Counted from the stretch's first letter, positions 1 through 7,417 are shown. The stretch is 13,931 nucleotides of DNA from JADKIH01 sp964486655 (GCA_964486655.1 CAZAON010000320.1:1-13931); one strand, 5' to 3'. Numbers and translations are program-made. The notes: generated by a model from the letters alone, not told the origin.

Positions 1-60
1 AAATTTATATGCAACTAATCGGTTTCGCAAATTTTAAAGCAAAATTCAGTGCTCTAAAAA

Positions 61-90
61 GCGAAAAATCGGGTCCAAATTACCCGATTT
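61..90 (-). terminator. Rho-independent terminator of the YqaE/Pmp3 lipoprotein gene
   Basis: A perfect 9-bp inverted repeat (66-74 pairs with 82-90) encloses a 7-nt loop. Read on the minus strand the stem is followed by a T-rich stretch, TTTTTCGCTTTTT. It lies 17 nt beyond the stop codon at 107-109, the expected place for an intrinsic terminator of the two-gene minus-strand unit 107-1135. Confidence 0.8.
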
Positions 91-106
91 CCCGAAACGA
101 AATTTA

Positions 107-730
107 TCAGTCAAGCACCACAATTAGCGCATAAATAACTCCCGGAATCCAGAAGAGAAGTGTAAGCAGCAAACTGATCCAGAACTTATCAACGATACCA
201 AATTTTAATCCGACAGCAAGTGGTGGCAGGATAATACAAAATACTATCATCAACCACATAGGTAAATCCGAAGTTGAGGACCAATCGCGCGTAGCTATTT
301 CATTGGATAGTGCATTTTCACGGTTTACAATCTCTTGTGATTTCACCAGCTGATGCATGTTGGAAATGCTCTCCTTGCTTGCAAAAAATTTTGTGTTTTT
401 ATATTTCGGAGATTGTTCTTTCTTTTCAACTTCAGCAAGAGTTGATTTAAATTCAGGCACTGCTATAACCATTTTTTCATCTGATTCATTTTTGCTTTTC
501 AGTGCAATATTTAAATCTGCTGTAGATTCAGCAGGTTTTTCAGCCGGAGAATTCGTTAAATTCCTGGTCTTGTTTTGTTTCTTTACATCAGGCTTTCGGC
601 CACCAAGATCAACGTAGTATCCCCCTCTGTAATGTCTTTTGCTGACGGTTATTTTTTCTAATCGACTGCATGATGAAAAAAACATTCCGATTCCGAATAT
701 TAATAAAATGAATACATATTTATTTTTCAT
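107..730 (-). CDS. Lipoprotein with C-terminal YqaE/Pmp3 membrane domain
   Basis: A 207-residue protein with two membrane-attachment elements. Residues 1-21 are a lipoprotein signal: a basic start, a hydrophobic core, then F-S-S-C with the lipidated cysteine at 21. Shortly after comes a K-R-H-Y-R-G-G-Y-Y segment (31-39), which I recall in Bacteroidota members of this family. Residues ~45-150 are hydrophilic, charged and low in complexity, probably a linker. Residues ~157-205 form the two-helix Pmp3/YqaE (UPF0057) domain, with I-I-L-P-P-L-A-V-G-L-K near 166-176 and W-I-P-G-V-I-Y near 194-200. Classic Pmp3 proteins are only ~50-60 residues long and are linked to salt and membrane-potential stress in yeast and plants; the bacterial role is unclear. 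The gene follows 758-1135 after 27 nt, so the two are probably cotranscribed. The ATG start is fixed by the signal peptide. Confidence 0.85.
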   Translation of the reverse strand: MKNKYVFILLIFGIGMFFSSCSRLEKITVSKRHYRGGYYVDLGGRKPDVKKQNKTRNLTNSPAEKPAESTADLNIALKSKNESDEKMVIAVPEFKSTLAEVEKKEQSPKYKNTKFFASKESISNMHQLVKSQEIVNRENALSNEIATRDWSSTSDLPMWLMIVFCIILPPLAVGLKFGIVDKFWISLLLTLLFWIPGVIYALIVVLD

Positions 731-757
731 GGTCTTATAATTTATAGGTTAAAATAA

Positions 758-1135
758 TTATCTTACATACAATACACTGCCCGTGTATCTTTGAATCTGA
801 AAATAATCTATTCTCAACGAGTCGTCAGAGATTAAAATCAAATTAAAATCTATGGGCGGCCACATAGGAATATAACCGGTCGGAATAATTTTACCGCTCG
901 AATCCTGTTCCATGAAATGCATCCCGGAACCCGATGATTTTAAAACGAAATCGTCATTCAAAAAGCTGAACTCAACCTCCTGTTGTGTACTATCGGTTTT
1001 ATGCCATATTCCTGCGAGTTTTCCGGGATCTATCGGAGTGTATGAATTCAAATTATAAACTGAATCGGTCTGGGAATATCCCGATATGTCAAATAAAATG
1101 AGTAAAGCTGTTATCAGGAATTTCAAATGAATCAA
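758..1135 (-). CDS. Secreted protein of unknown function, TTG start
   Basis: 125 residues. Residues 1-21 look like a signal peptide (hydrophobic core L-I-T-A-L-L-I-L-F, likely cleavage after G-Y-S-Q), so the product is probably periplasmic or exported. The mature part contains L-A-G-I-W-H (41-46) followed by alternating beta-like stretches, which recalls the start of small lipocalin-like folds; this is only a resemblance and I do not recognise the family. The reading frame opens with TTG at 1133-1135, and two stop codons lie directly upstream in frame. The next in-frame ATG falls past residue 70, so TTG is the only reasonable start that keeps the signal peptide. It lies upstream of the YqaE/Pmp3 lipoprotein gene and is divergent from katG, with which it shares the 1136-1276 intergenic region. 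Confidence 0.7.
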   Translation of the reverse strand: MIHLKFLITALLILFDISGYSQTDSVYNLNSYTPIDPGKLAGIWHKTDSTQQEVEFSFLNDDFVLKSSGSGMHFMEQDSSGKIIPTGYIPMWPPIDFNLILISDDSLRIDYFQIQRYTGSVLYVR

Positions 1136-1235
1136 TTATTACGTTAACTTACTTTCCGAATCTTTATAGCAAAATACAGATTTTTACCTGAAGTAATATT
1201 TATTATTCAAAAAATGTACGAGGGGAAATAAATTA

Positions 1236-1243
1236 TAAATTTG
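1236..1243 (+). promoter_or_regulatory. Bacteroidota-type -7 promoter element of katG
   Basis: TAAATTTG matches the Bacteroidota -7 consensus TAnnTTTG. It ends 33 nt before the katG ATG, leaving a plausible short leader. I see no clear -33 TTG at the usual spacing. A match this short also occurs by chance, so position relative to katG is the main support. Confidence 0.5.
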
Positions 1244-1276
1244 TACTCAATAATCAAACTTCGAAAAAATCAATTT

Positions 1277-3526
1277 ATGGAAAGCAATAATAACCAGGGC
1301 ACACTTACCAGTGAGAAAGGCTACAATTTAAGCGGTGAAGGCAAATGTCCGTTTCATGGCGGAACTCTTAAGCAAAGCGCGGGGTCAGGAACGAGAAACA
1401 CAGACTGGTGGCCGAATCAGTTAAAGTTAAATATTCTTCGTCAGAATTCTGCCTTGTCCAATCCGATGGATGGGTCGTTTAACTATGCAAAGGAATTCAA
1501 GTCATTAAACCTTGCGGAGGTTAAAAAAGATATCGTTGACATGATGACAAAATCACAGGACTGGTGGCCTGCTGATTACGGTCACTATGGTCCGTTTTTC
1601 ATTCGCATGGCATGGCATAGTGCCGGAACATACCGAATTTCAGACGGTCGCGGTGGCGGCGGATCCGGAACCCAGCGTTTCGCACCACTAAATAGCTGGC
1701 CCGATAATGCCAATCTGGATAAAGCCCGGTTGCTTTTATGGCCTATAAAACAAAAGTACGGTCGTAAACTTTCCTGGGCCGACCTTATGATTCTTGCCGG
1801 AAATTGCGCGCTGGAATCAATGGGATTCAAAACATTTGGATTCGCCGGTGGAAGGGAAGATGTCTGGGAACCCGAAGAAGATGTTTATTGGGGATCTGAA
1901 AATAAATGGTTAGGAGACCAGCGATATTCAGGTGACAGGGAACTTGAAAATCCGCTCGCAGCAGTCCAGATGGGATTGATTTATGTCAATCCGGAAGGGC
2001 CTAACGGTAATCCTGATCCGCTTGCTTCGGCGAAAGATATTCGCGAAACGTTTGGCCGAATGGCAATGAACGACGAAGAAACTGTTGCTCTGATCGCAGG
2101 AGGACATACATTCGGTAAAACCCATGGTGCCGGTGATCCGGGCAAATATGTAGGTCGTGAGCCTGCAGCGGCCGGAATTGAAGAACAGGGACTGGGATGG
2201 AAAAATTCATTAGGAAGTGGTAATGGTGAATTTACTATTACTAGCGGACTGGAAGGGGCATGGACAACTACACCGACAAAATGGAGCAATAATTATTTCG
2301 AAAACATGTTCAGCTATGAATGGGAACTAACTAAGAGTCCGGCAGGCGCACATCAATGGAAACCAAAAGGCGGTGCTGGAGCCGGTACAGTTCCTGATGC
2401 ACACAACCCGTCGAAGCGTCATGCGCCAATAATGCTTACAGCTGACCTTGCATTGAGATTTGATCCTGCCTATGAAAAAATTTCGAGAAGATTTTATGAA
2501 AATCCGGATGAGTTTGCCAAAGCATTTGCGAAGGCCTGGTTTAAATTAACACACCGTGATATGGGACCAATTTCACGTTATCTCGGAAGTGAAGTTCCCA
2601 AAGAAGAATTAATCTGGCAGGATCCGATTCCTGCGGTAAAGCATAAGTTAATTGATGAGAACGATGTCGCTACCCTAAAGAAAAAAGTTCTTGAATCCGG
2701 ATTAACAGTTTCTCAACTTGTTTCTACTGCCTGGGCATCTACCTCCACATTCCGTGGTTCAGATAAACGAGGCGGTGCAAATGGCGCGCGTATTCGCCTT
2801 ACTCCTCAAAAAGACTGGGAAGTGAATCAACCGGCAGAACTTTCTAAAATATTAAATACACTTGAAGGAATACGTTCAACATTCAATAGCTCTCTTTCAG
2901 GTGGCAAGCAGGTTTCAATGGCAGACCTGATCGTGCTTGCGGGTTGTGCGGGAATTGAGAAGGCTGCTAAGAACGCAGGACATGATGTAAAGGTTCCGTT
3001 TACACCGGGAAGAAACGATGCTTCGCAGGAGCAAACAGATGTAGAATCATTTGCAGTTCTAGAGCCGGCAGCCGATGGTTTCCGTAATTACTTTAAATCA
3101 AAGCATAAGGTTTCTGCAGAAGAGATGTTAGTTGATAAAGCACAACTGATGACTCTCACAGCACCTGAGTTGACAGTTTTACTCGGAGGCTTAAGAGTTT
3201 TAGATACTAATTATGGTCATACAAAGCACGGAGTATTTACAACACGTAATGAAATGCTTACGAATGATTTCTTCGTAAACCTTTTAGACTTAAATACAAC
3301 CTGGAATGCAAGTTCAGGTTCGAACGATGTTTTTGAAGGCAGAGACCGCAAAACAGGAAAAGTGAAATGGACAGGAACCCGTGTCGATCTGATCTTTGGT
3401 TCAAACTCCGAACTCAGAGCATTGGCAGAAGTTTATGCATGTTCAGATTCTCAAACAAAGTTCGTTAATGATTTTGTTGCAGTTTGGAATAAAGTGATGA
3501 ATCTCGACCGTTTCGATCTGATGTAA
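1277..3526 (+). CDS. katG: Catalase-peroxidase KatG
   Basis: A bifunctional haem enzyme that dismutates hydrogen peroxide and oxidises organic donors. At 749 residues from the ATG it has the normal family length, and both tandem peroxidase-like domains are present. The distal haem triad Arg110-Trp113-His114 sits in I-R-M-A-W-H-S-A-G. The Met-Tyr-Trp cross-link that gives KatG its catalase activity is intact: Trp113, Tyr236 (G-L-I-Y-V-N-P-E-G) and Met262 (F-G-R-M-A-M-N-D). The proximal haem ligand is His277 in G-G-H-T-F-G-K-T-H. The aspartate region (T-A-D-L-A-L-R) and the mobile-arginine region (R-D-M-G-P-I-S-R-Y-L-G) are also conserved. There is no signal peptide, so it is cytoplasmic. The frame stays open upstream to a TTG at 1241, but that TTG belongs to the -7 element, so I start at ATG 1277. 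It is monocistronic, with its own promoter and terminator. No regulator gene is adjacent and no operator was recognised. Confidence 0.97.
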   Translation: MESNNNQGTLTSEKGYNLSGEGKCPFHGGTLKQSAGSGTRNTDWWPNQLKLNILRQNSALSNPMDGSFNYAKEFKSLNLAEVKKDIVDMMTKSQDWWPADYGHYGPFFIRMAWHSAGTYRISDGRGGGGSGTQRFAPLNSWPDNANLDKARLLLWPIKQKYGRKLSWADLMILAGNCALESMGFKTFGFAGGREDVWEPEEDVYWGSENKWLGDQRYSGDRELENPLAAVQMGLIYVNPEGPNGNPDPLASAKDIRETFGRMAMNDEETVALIAGGHTFGKTHGAGDPGKYVGREPAAAGIEEQGLGWKNSLGSGNGEFTITSGLEGAWTTTPTKWSNNYFENMFSYEWELTKSPAGAHQWKPKGGAGAGTVPDAHNPSKRHAPIMLTADLALRFDPAYEKISRRFYENPDEFAKAFAKAWFKLTHRDMGPISRYLGSEVPKEELIWQDPIPAVKHKLIDENDVATLKKKVLESGLTVSQLVSTAWASTSTFRGSDKRGGANGARIRLTPQKDWEVNQPAELSKILNTLEGIRSTFNSSLSGGKQVSMADLIVLAGCAGIEKAAKNAGHDVKVPFTPGRNDASQEQTDVESFAVLEPAADGFRNYFKSKHKVSAEEMLVDKAQLMTLTAPELTVLLGGLRVLDTNYGHTKHGVFTTRNEMLTNDFFVNLLDLNTTWNASSGSNDVFEGRDRKTGKVKWTGTRVDLIFGSNSELRALAEVYACSDSQTKFVNDFVAVWNKVMNLDRFDLM

Positions 3527-3548
3527 TTTAGAAATAATGCAAATTACC

Positions 3549-3582
3549 AAAAAGGCAGTGTAGTTATATACTGCCTTTTTTT
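3549..3582. terminator. Bidirectional terminator between katG and the VOC operon
   Basis: AGGCAGT (3553-3559) pairs with ACTGCCT (3570-3576). The stem extends inward by G-T, T-A and A-T pairs to a GTTA loop, and outward through A and T runs on both flanks. It therefore ends in a T-run on either strand. It lies 23 nt past the katG stop and ~70 nt beyond the stop of the convergent gene at 3650, so it can serve both. Confidence 0.88.
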
Positions 3583-3649
3583 ATGCGCTTTAGATTTATT
3601 TTATTCGTATTGTATTTTAATTCTTGTATGATTTATCTTTAAAATTAAG

Positions 3650-4006
3650 TCAATAGCTTTGCCCGAATGTCAATAAATTATTATCAGGATCAAGTAATGA
3701 AAACTCCTTTTGTCCCCAGGGTTTTATTTCCAATTGTCCGTTTGAATGTATACGCACCTTATTATCCAAAAGAGTTTGGTAGTACCCCGTTATATCTTTG
3801 GTTCTTATATAAACTTGACCGTAGTTTTCATTTGGATCCAGTTCTCTAAATTCAAAAAAGTGAATTTCGATCTGATCTTTCTTTAGCATCAGGTAACGGT
3901 CATAGTCTGTATTCCCAAATTCTTCGAAGTCAAGTTTATTTATGTAAAAATCTTTCGTTGCATTTTTATTACGCATCGGTAATTTAGGGCAAATGGAATT
4001 TAACAT
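3650..4006 (-). CDS. VOC-family protein, bleomycin-resistance/glyoxalase-like
   Basis: 118 residues, the usual length for a single-chain bleomycin-resistance-like VOC protein, which acts as a dimer of paired beta-alpha-beta-beta-beta modules. Family signatures are P-K-L-P-M-R-N near the N-terminus followed by A-T-K-D-F-Y and L-D-F; I-E-I-H-F-F-E-F at 46-53; Y-G-Q-V-Y-I-R at 62-68; and the C-terminal K-P-W-G-Q-K-E-F with L-D-P-D-N-N-L-L-T-F-G. Related proteins bind drugs such as bleomycin without catalysis, or are uncharacterised; the substrate here cannot be read from the sequence. It is the last gene of a minus-strand operon, starting 13 nt after the methyltransferase stop, and its transcript probably ends at the 3549-3582 hairpin. 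It is cytoplasmic, with no signal peptide. Confidence 0.85.
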   Translation of the reverse strand: MLNSICPKLPMRNKNATKDFYINKLDFEEFGNTDYDRYLMLKKDQIEIHFFEFRELDPNENYGQVYIRTKDITGYYQTLLDNKVRIHSNGQLEIKPWGQKEFSLLDPDNNLLTFGQSY

Positions 4007-4019
4007 AGGAATTTTTGAA

Positions 4020-5108
4020 TTATTTTTTCTTCATGATAACATACCAGTTATTTTGAATGTCATGCGCAAGTTTATTTGTGAGCACTGATTTGAAACCTGC
4101 TTTGGCTAGATACTCTTTCGTTTTTTCTTCTCCCCACATGGCGCCCAGACCTTCACCATCCTGTGCCAGTGAAACTGTCATGCAATGCATGCAGGAAATA
4201 GTATACAAAAATGTACCGATTGGATGTTTGATATCTTCTTCAAGATGACTTGTGCCGCTTATATCCTGCATAAGATAAACTCCATCATCTTTTAAAGCCT
4301 TGTAAATTCCCTTTAAAACATTTAGTGGCTTTCCCTGATCGTGTATGGCATCGAAAGTAGTTATAAAGTCGTATTCTGATACCGGAGCGGTTATATGAAA
4401 ATCGGAAAGGTCTTTGATGATAAACTCGACATTTTTTAATCCGTTCTTCGATGCAGCTGAAGTTGCGTATCCAACAGCTTCTTCTGATAAATCCAAACCG
4501 GTAAAATGTGAATTGGGAAATATAGCAGCTAGTTTATTAATTATTTTTCCGGAACCACAGCCTACATCCAGCATTTTGATGCCTGACTTAAGTTTTGAAA
4601 CGAGATCAGGAACAAGGGGAAGTATATGACTTTCTAATGAGGATAAAACTGATTGTCCGCTGTCTTCGGCCATTACCTCATGAAAGCGATGGAATTTCGA
4701 ATATGGAACTCCGCCACCATTTTTAAAACAATTGACAATGTCGTCTTCAACTTCTCCCAAAACAGCTGTGTATTGTGCAAATACCGCTATGTTATCTGCT
4801 CCTGCTTTGCGGGTAAGAAAAGCCGCATGTTCAGCCGGTAATTTGTATTTTTTCGATTGCGGAATGTAGTCAATAACTCCTCCTGTTACCATAGCGCCCA
4901 GCCATTCGCGAACATAACGTTCATTCAACGAGACTTTTTTTGCAATCTCTTCTGAAGTTGCAAAGTCCATTTCGCAAATACTATCAAACAGTCCGGTGCG
5001 ATGTCCAACTGAAATCATTAATGACAAAGCACTTTTATTGAGCGTGTCAATCAATGTGCCTGCAAATTTATCCGCTTTTATAGCGTCGTATTTTTGTCCG
5101 GTTTCCAT
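4020..5108 (-). CDS. Class I SAM-dependent methyltransferase with winged-helix N-terminus (Rv2258c-like)
   Basis: 362 residues. Residues ~15-100 form a winged-helix/dimerisation region (S-V-G-H-R-T-G-L-F-D, T-S-E-E-I-A-K-K, N-E-R-Y-V-R-E-W-L, G-V-I-D-Y), the layout seen in Rv2258c-like and O-methyltransferase-type enzymes; the winged helix usually serves dimerisation and substrate binding rather than DNA binding. The Rossmann domain begins near 177: motif I M-L-D-V-G-C-G-S-G-K at 179-188, the acidic residue that binds the SAM ribose in G-L-D-L-S at 204-208, and F-D-A-I-H-D-Q at 252-258, the typical post-motif II segment. The substrate is unknown. The start ATG overlaps the stop of the upstream DUF1801 gene by one base (TAATG), indicating translational coupling. 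No signal peptide; cytoplasmic. Confidence 0.88.
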   Translation of the reverse strand: METGQKYDAIKADKFAGTLIDTLNKSALSLMISVGHRTGLFDSICEMDFATSEEIAKKVSLNERYVREWLGAMVTGGVIDYIPQSKKYKLPAEHAAFLTRKAGADNIAVFAQYTAVLGEVEDDIVNCFKNGGGVPYSKFHRFHEVMAEDSGQSVLSSLESHILPLVPDLVSKLKSGIKMLDVGCGSGKIINKLAAIFPNSHFTGLDLSEEAVGYATSAASKNGLKNVEFIIKDLSDFHITAPVSEYDFITTFDAIHDQGKPLNVLKGIYKALKDDGVYLMQDISGTSHLEEDIKHPIGTFLYTISCMHCMTVSLAQDGEGLGAMWGEEKTKEYLAKAGFKSVLTNKLAHDIQNNWYVIMKKK

Positions 5109-5533
5109 TATTTTTGTTTTAAAGATTCCTTGATCAATCCTTTCAACACTTTTAAATCAACATCCTCCAATTTATTTATGTACAGACAGCCAACACCTGT
5201 TTTATGTTTACCGAGTTTTTTTAGTGTTGCCTCATGTTTTTTAATATCAATACTAAGATAAAGAGACAGGTTAGCCTTGCGTGGAGAAAATCCAATCTTC
5301 AGCCAGTCAACTTCGCGACCAGTAGCCGGACTTTTATATCTTTTGTTTCCAAACCCGATCATAGAGTTGCTCCAGATTACAGGCTCTTCTTTCGAAGCTT
5401 TTTTCATTATTTCTACTAATGTGAAACAGTCTTCTCTTTTTTGTTCCTCTTCTATGCCATTAATAAATTCTTCGACGCTTGAAGAAGTTGGTTTCGTTTT
5501 AATTACTGCAACTTTTGATTTCTTTTCGGCCAT
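5108..5533 (-). CDS. DUF1801 domain protein (YdhG-like fold)
   Basis: 141 residues matching the DUF1801 family: a short charged N-terminal tail, T-S-S-S-V-E-E-F-I at ~17-25, E-P-V-I-W-S-N-S-M-I-G-F-G at ~50-62, R-Y-K-S-P at ~65-69, a K-I-G-F-S-P-R-K segment, and K-T-G-V-G-C-L-Y-I-N-K-L-E-D-V-D at ~111-126. The biochemical role of the family is not established. It is the first intact gene of the three-gene minus-strand operon and is coupled to the methyltransferase through a one-base TAATG overlap. Its ATG lies only 1 nt after the stop codon of the truncated endopeptidase fragment at 5535-5720, so it probably once belonged to a longer transcript. Its present promoter is not obvious. Confidence 0.85.
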   Translation of the reverse strand: MAEKKSKVAVIKTKPTSSSVEEFINGIEEEQKREDCFTLVEIMKKASKEEPVIWSNSMIGFGNKRYKSPATGREVDWLKIGFSPRKANLSLYLSIDIKKHEATLKKLGKHKTGVGCLYINKLEDVDLKVLKGLIKESLKQK

Positions 5534-5534
5534 T

Positions 5535-5720
5535 TTAATTTAATTTCAATTGTACGTGTATGTGATCATCGTGTCTTACCGCCTGGCAACCATGGAATCT
5601 GATTTTATCTGATGTTAAATGCAATCTCTCTTTCAGATGTGGTTCAATGAAAATTTTTCCGATTTCCGGTTGCTCTGCATAGAGGGTAATAAGTTCTTTA
5701 GTCCTCTCACTAATATTTAT
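5535..5720 (-). pseudogene. C-terminal remnant of a MepA-type penicillin-insensitive murein endopeptidase
   Basis: The minus strand has 61 open codons followed by TAA at 5535-5537. The first, after the porin stop, are I-N-I; recognisable homology starts about three codons in. The translation contains L-Y-A-E-Q-P-E-I-G-K-I-F-I-E-P-H-L-K, then F-H-G-C-Q-A-V-R-H-D-D-H-I-H-V-Q-L-K near the end. This matches the C-terminal part of LAS-type murein endopeptidases such as E. coli MepA, in which an H-x-H-V-R-L segment supplies a zinc ligand. The N-terminal two thirds, including the other zinc ligands, are absent. There is no ATG, so it is very unlikely to make an active enzyme. It begins in frame right after the porin stop at 5721-5723 and ends 1 nt before the DUF1801 ATG. 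I infer a deletion that fused the mepA tail to the end of the porin gene region. It could alternatively be translated only by readthrough of the porin stop. Confidence 0.7.
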
Positions 5721-7052
5721 TTAAAAGTCAACCATCAAATTGAAATAGAATACAGATCCATTGCCTCCAACCTCATATGGTAGTGATAATCCGCCAACCG
5801 GACTTCGGTCCAGATTTATATATTCGAAATTCAACAGTGTTGAACTTTCTTCCCATGGATAAAATGTAAGTCCGGTGCGAAAGTCAGACGGATTCCCATA
5901 TTCACCCAGAACTTTTGACGTTGAAACGTATAGTTGCAATTTCTTTTTAATCAGCATCGAAGAAGCCATCAACTGAAATCCATGATCGTTTAAATCATCA
6001 AACGTTAATGAATCTGTTCCGGGCCCTGAGATATTATTTAATCTGCGGTTATAATATTCTCCTTCCAGAGAAAATCCTTTGTACTTAATTCCGGCATCAA
6101 CACTGCCCATATTATAAGTAATATTATATATCGAAATTCCCGACCCGAATAGATAAGGCTTGAAAACTACATTCCCGTCAGACAAACGCATTGTGACATT
6201 TTCAAAGGCGTCACTGTTGGGTTGCCCCTGTCTGTCTTCATCACTGGTTGTATAGTGTACTCCCAGTCGAGTTGCAATTTTCTGGTGATTTTCATAATCG
6301 CCATAACCTGACCTGCTGCCAAATTCCCCGGTAGTAGGAAACCAGACAAGCTCGCCCGATAGGGTATTGAATTTATTATCTAACTGACCTGCGTCAACTC
6401 CGAGCTGACTGAGATTATTACCAATCATTACAATATAGCTCAGTTTGTCCATAATTTTACCCTCAGCCCAAAAGCCGGTTGTGTATGATGGTCTGAAAAA
6501 CTCATCGGCAATTGTTCTGTTATCAACAGAAAACCAAAAGGGGAATGTTCCTTCTGTTGTTCTGGTTCCGGGTAAGGAATTAATTCCGCCTCCCAGCACC
6601 AGATGCTTGTTAAATCTATAGCGCAACGCTCCTGCAACAACAACCTGTGCTCCTAATCCCTGCGCAGTATTATTTGACCAGACATAAAAGAGGTAGCGAA
6701 AATTAGGGTCCAGGAACCATCCGAGAAATTGTATATTCACTTTATTGACCTGCGTATCCTGCCTTCTCCTAACCGGACTGACGTTTCCAAATGAATCGGT
6801 GAATGTACTGTCAGTCGACAATTGATTTAAATAGCGGATGTAGCTGAAAATTTTAAAATTAATTTCTCCTTTTTCTGCCCTGAGTATTTTAAATCCCTGG
6901 TGAGGGACATAGGTACTGCTTTTGTTAAGAGAGTCTGATGAATTAGCTTCAGTATTCGGAAAAATTTCCGTACCTGATGCTGCAGAATTCCACAGTAAAA
7001 CAAAAATTAAAGTACAGATTGAAGTGAGAGTTTTTAAGGTGTTTGTTTTCAT
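5721..7052 (-). CDS. Outer-membrane porin, OprO/OprP-like beta-barrel
   Basis: 443 residues from the ATG at 7050-7052. Residues 1-27 are a Sec signal peptide (basic M-K-T-N-T-L-K start, hydrophobic core, cleavage near S-A-A-S-G). After a short Ser/Asn-rich segment comes G-F-K-I-L-R-A-E-K-G-E-I-N-F-K-I-F-S-Y-I-R-Y (53-74), the usual first strand of Bacteroidota porins related to phosphate-selective porins. The rest is a run of alternating amphipathic strands (for example L-G-G-G-I-N-S-L-P-G, F-S-L-E-G-E-Y-Y-N-R-R, T-L-L-N-F-E-Y-I), and the chain ends in phenylalanine (M-V-D-F), the beta-barrel insertion signal. The frame continues 15 codons upstream (to 7097), but those residues would spoil the signal peptide, so I prefer the internal ATG. 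The substrate is unknown. Its stop abuts the mepA remnant. Confidence 0.82.
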   Translation of the reverse strand: MKTNTLKTLTSICTLIFVLLWNSAASGTEIFPNTEANSSDSLNKSSTYVPHQGFKILRAEKGEINFKIFSYIRYLNQLSTDSTFTDSFGNVSPVRRRQDTQVNKVNIQFLGWFLDPNFRYLFYVWSNNTAQGLGAQVVVAGALRYRFNKHLVLGGGINSLPGTRTTEGTFPFWFSVDNRTIADEFFRPSYTTGFWAEGKIMDKLSYIVMIGNNLSQLGVDAGQLDNKFNTLSGELVWFPTTGEFGSRSGYGDYENHQKIATRLGVHYTTSDEDRQGQPNSDAFENVTMRLSDGNVVFKPYLFGSGISIYNITYNMGSVDAGIKYKGFSLEGEYYNRRLNNISGPGTDSLTFDDLNDHGFQLMASSMLIKKKLQLYVSTSKVLGEYGNPSDFRTGLTFYPWEESSTLLNFEYINLDRSPVGGLSLPYEVGGNGSVFYFNLMVDF

Positions 7053-7267
7053 AATCAAATTTACAATAAAAGCGCTCATTTGAAAATGTGGTTTCAATCA
7101 ATCTTAGGTTCACGGGATTAAAATCAAATTCAACGACCCGGAAGGTGTCAAATAACATGATGGGACTTGAAATTTCGGGAAGAGTTAATCTGTGAATGAG
7201 AATAATTCAGGTAGTCTAGGTAAAACATTTGATTGAGTCATTTGTGAAAAATTTGAAAGGCTATTAA

Positions 7268-7417
7268 ATGGATTCAAAACATAAAGACCATTACAAAAGG
7301 CATCGGGGCGATACTATTTTTGTGATGCAAAATGATCAGGCTACTATAAGTCCGGCCAGATCAATTGAAATCGTCATGTGTGCAGCAGTGATCGTTATTA
7401 TTCCGATAGCGAAATAA
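7268..7417 (+). CDS. Possible 49-residue single-helix membrane protein
   Basis: An ATG-started ORF of 49 codons, too short for most gene finders. The N-terminal ~16 residues are rich in Lys, His and Arg (M-D-S-K-H-K-D-H-Y-K-R-H-R), followed by D-T-I-F-V-M-Q-N-D, then S-P-A-R-S-I-E and a hydrophobic stretch of ~14 residues (I-V-M-C-A-A-V-I-V-I-I-P-I-A) that ends at the C-terminus. The pattern (basic head, middle segment, one terminal helix, tandem stops TAATAA) looks more like a small membrane protein than random AT-rich sequence. An in-frame TAA directly precedes the ATG, so it cannot begin earlier. I do not recognise a family and no good promoter is visible, so the call remains tentative. 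Confidence 0.45.
   Translation: MDSKHKDHYKRHRGDTIFVMQNDQATISPARSIEIVMCAAVIVIIPIAK

Noticed and set aside
1241..1276. Twelve-codon N-terminal extension of katG from a TTG
   Set aside because: The TTG is part of a good -7 promoter element, and the extension is not typical of KatG N-termini; the ATG at 1277 gives normal family length.
1585..2289. Several antisense ORFs within katG on the minus strand
   Set aside because: They lie fully inside a strongly conserved gene, have low-complexity proline/serine-rich translations and show no family motif.
7056..7063. TAAATTTG on the minus strand as the porin promoter
   Set aside because: It ends only 3 nt before the chosen ATG, which would leave no leader; kept only as a remark.
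6949..7158. 69-residue minus-strand ORF across the porin start
   Set aside because: It overlaps the porin signal-peptide region in another frame, has no recognisable features, and is best explained as a shadow.
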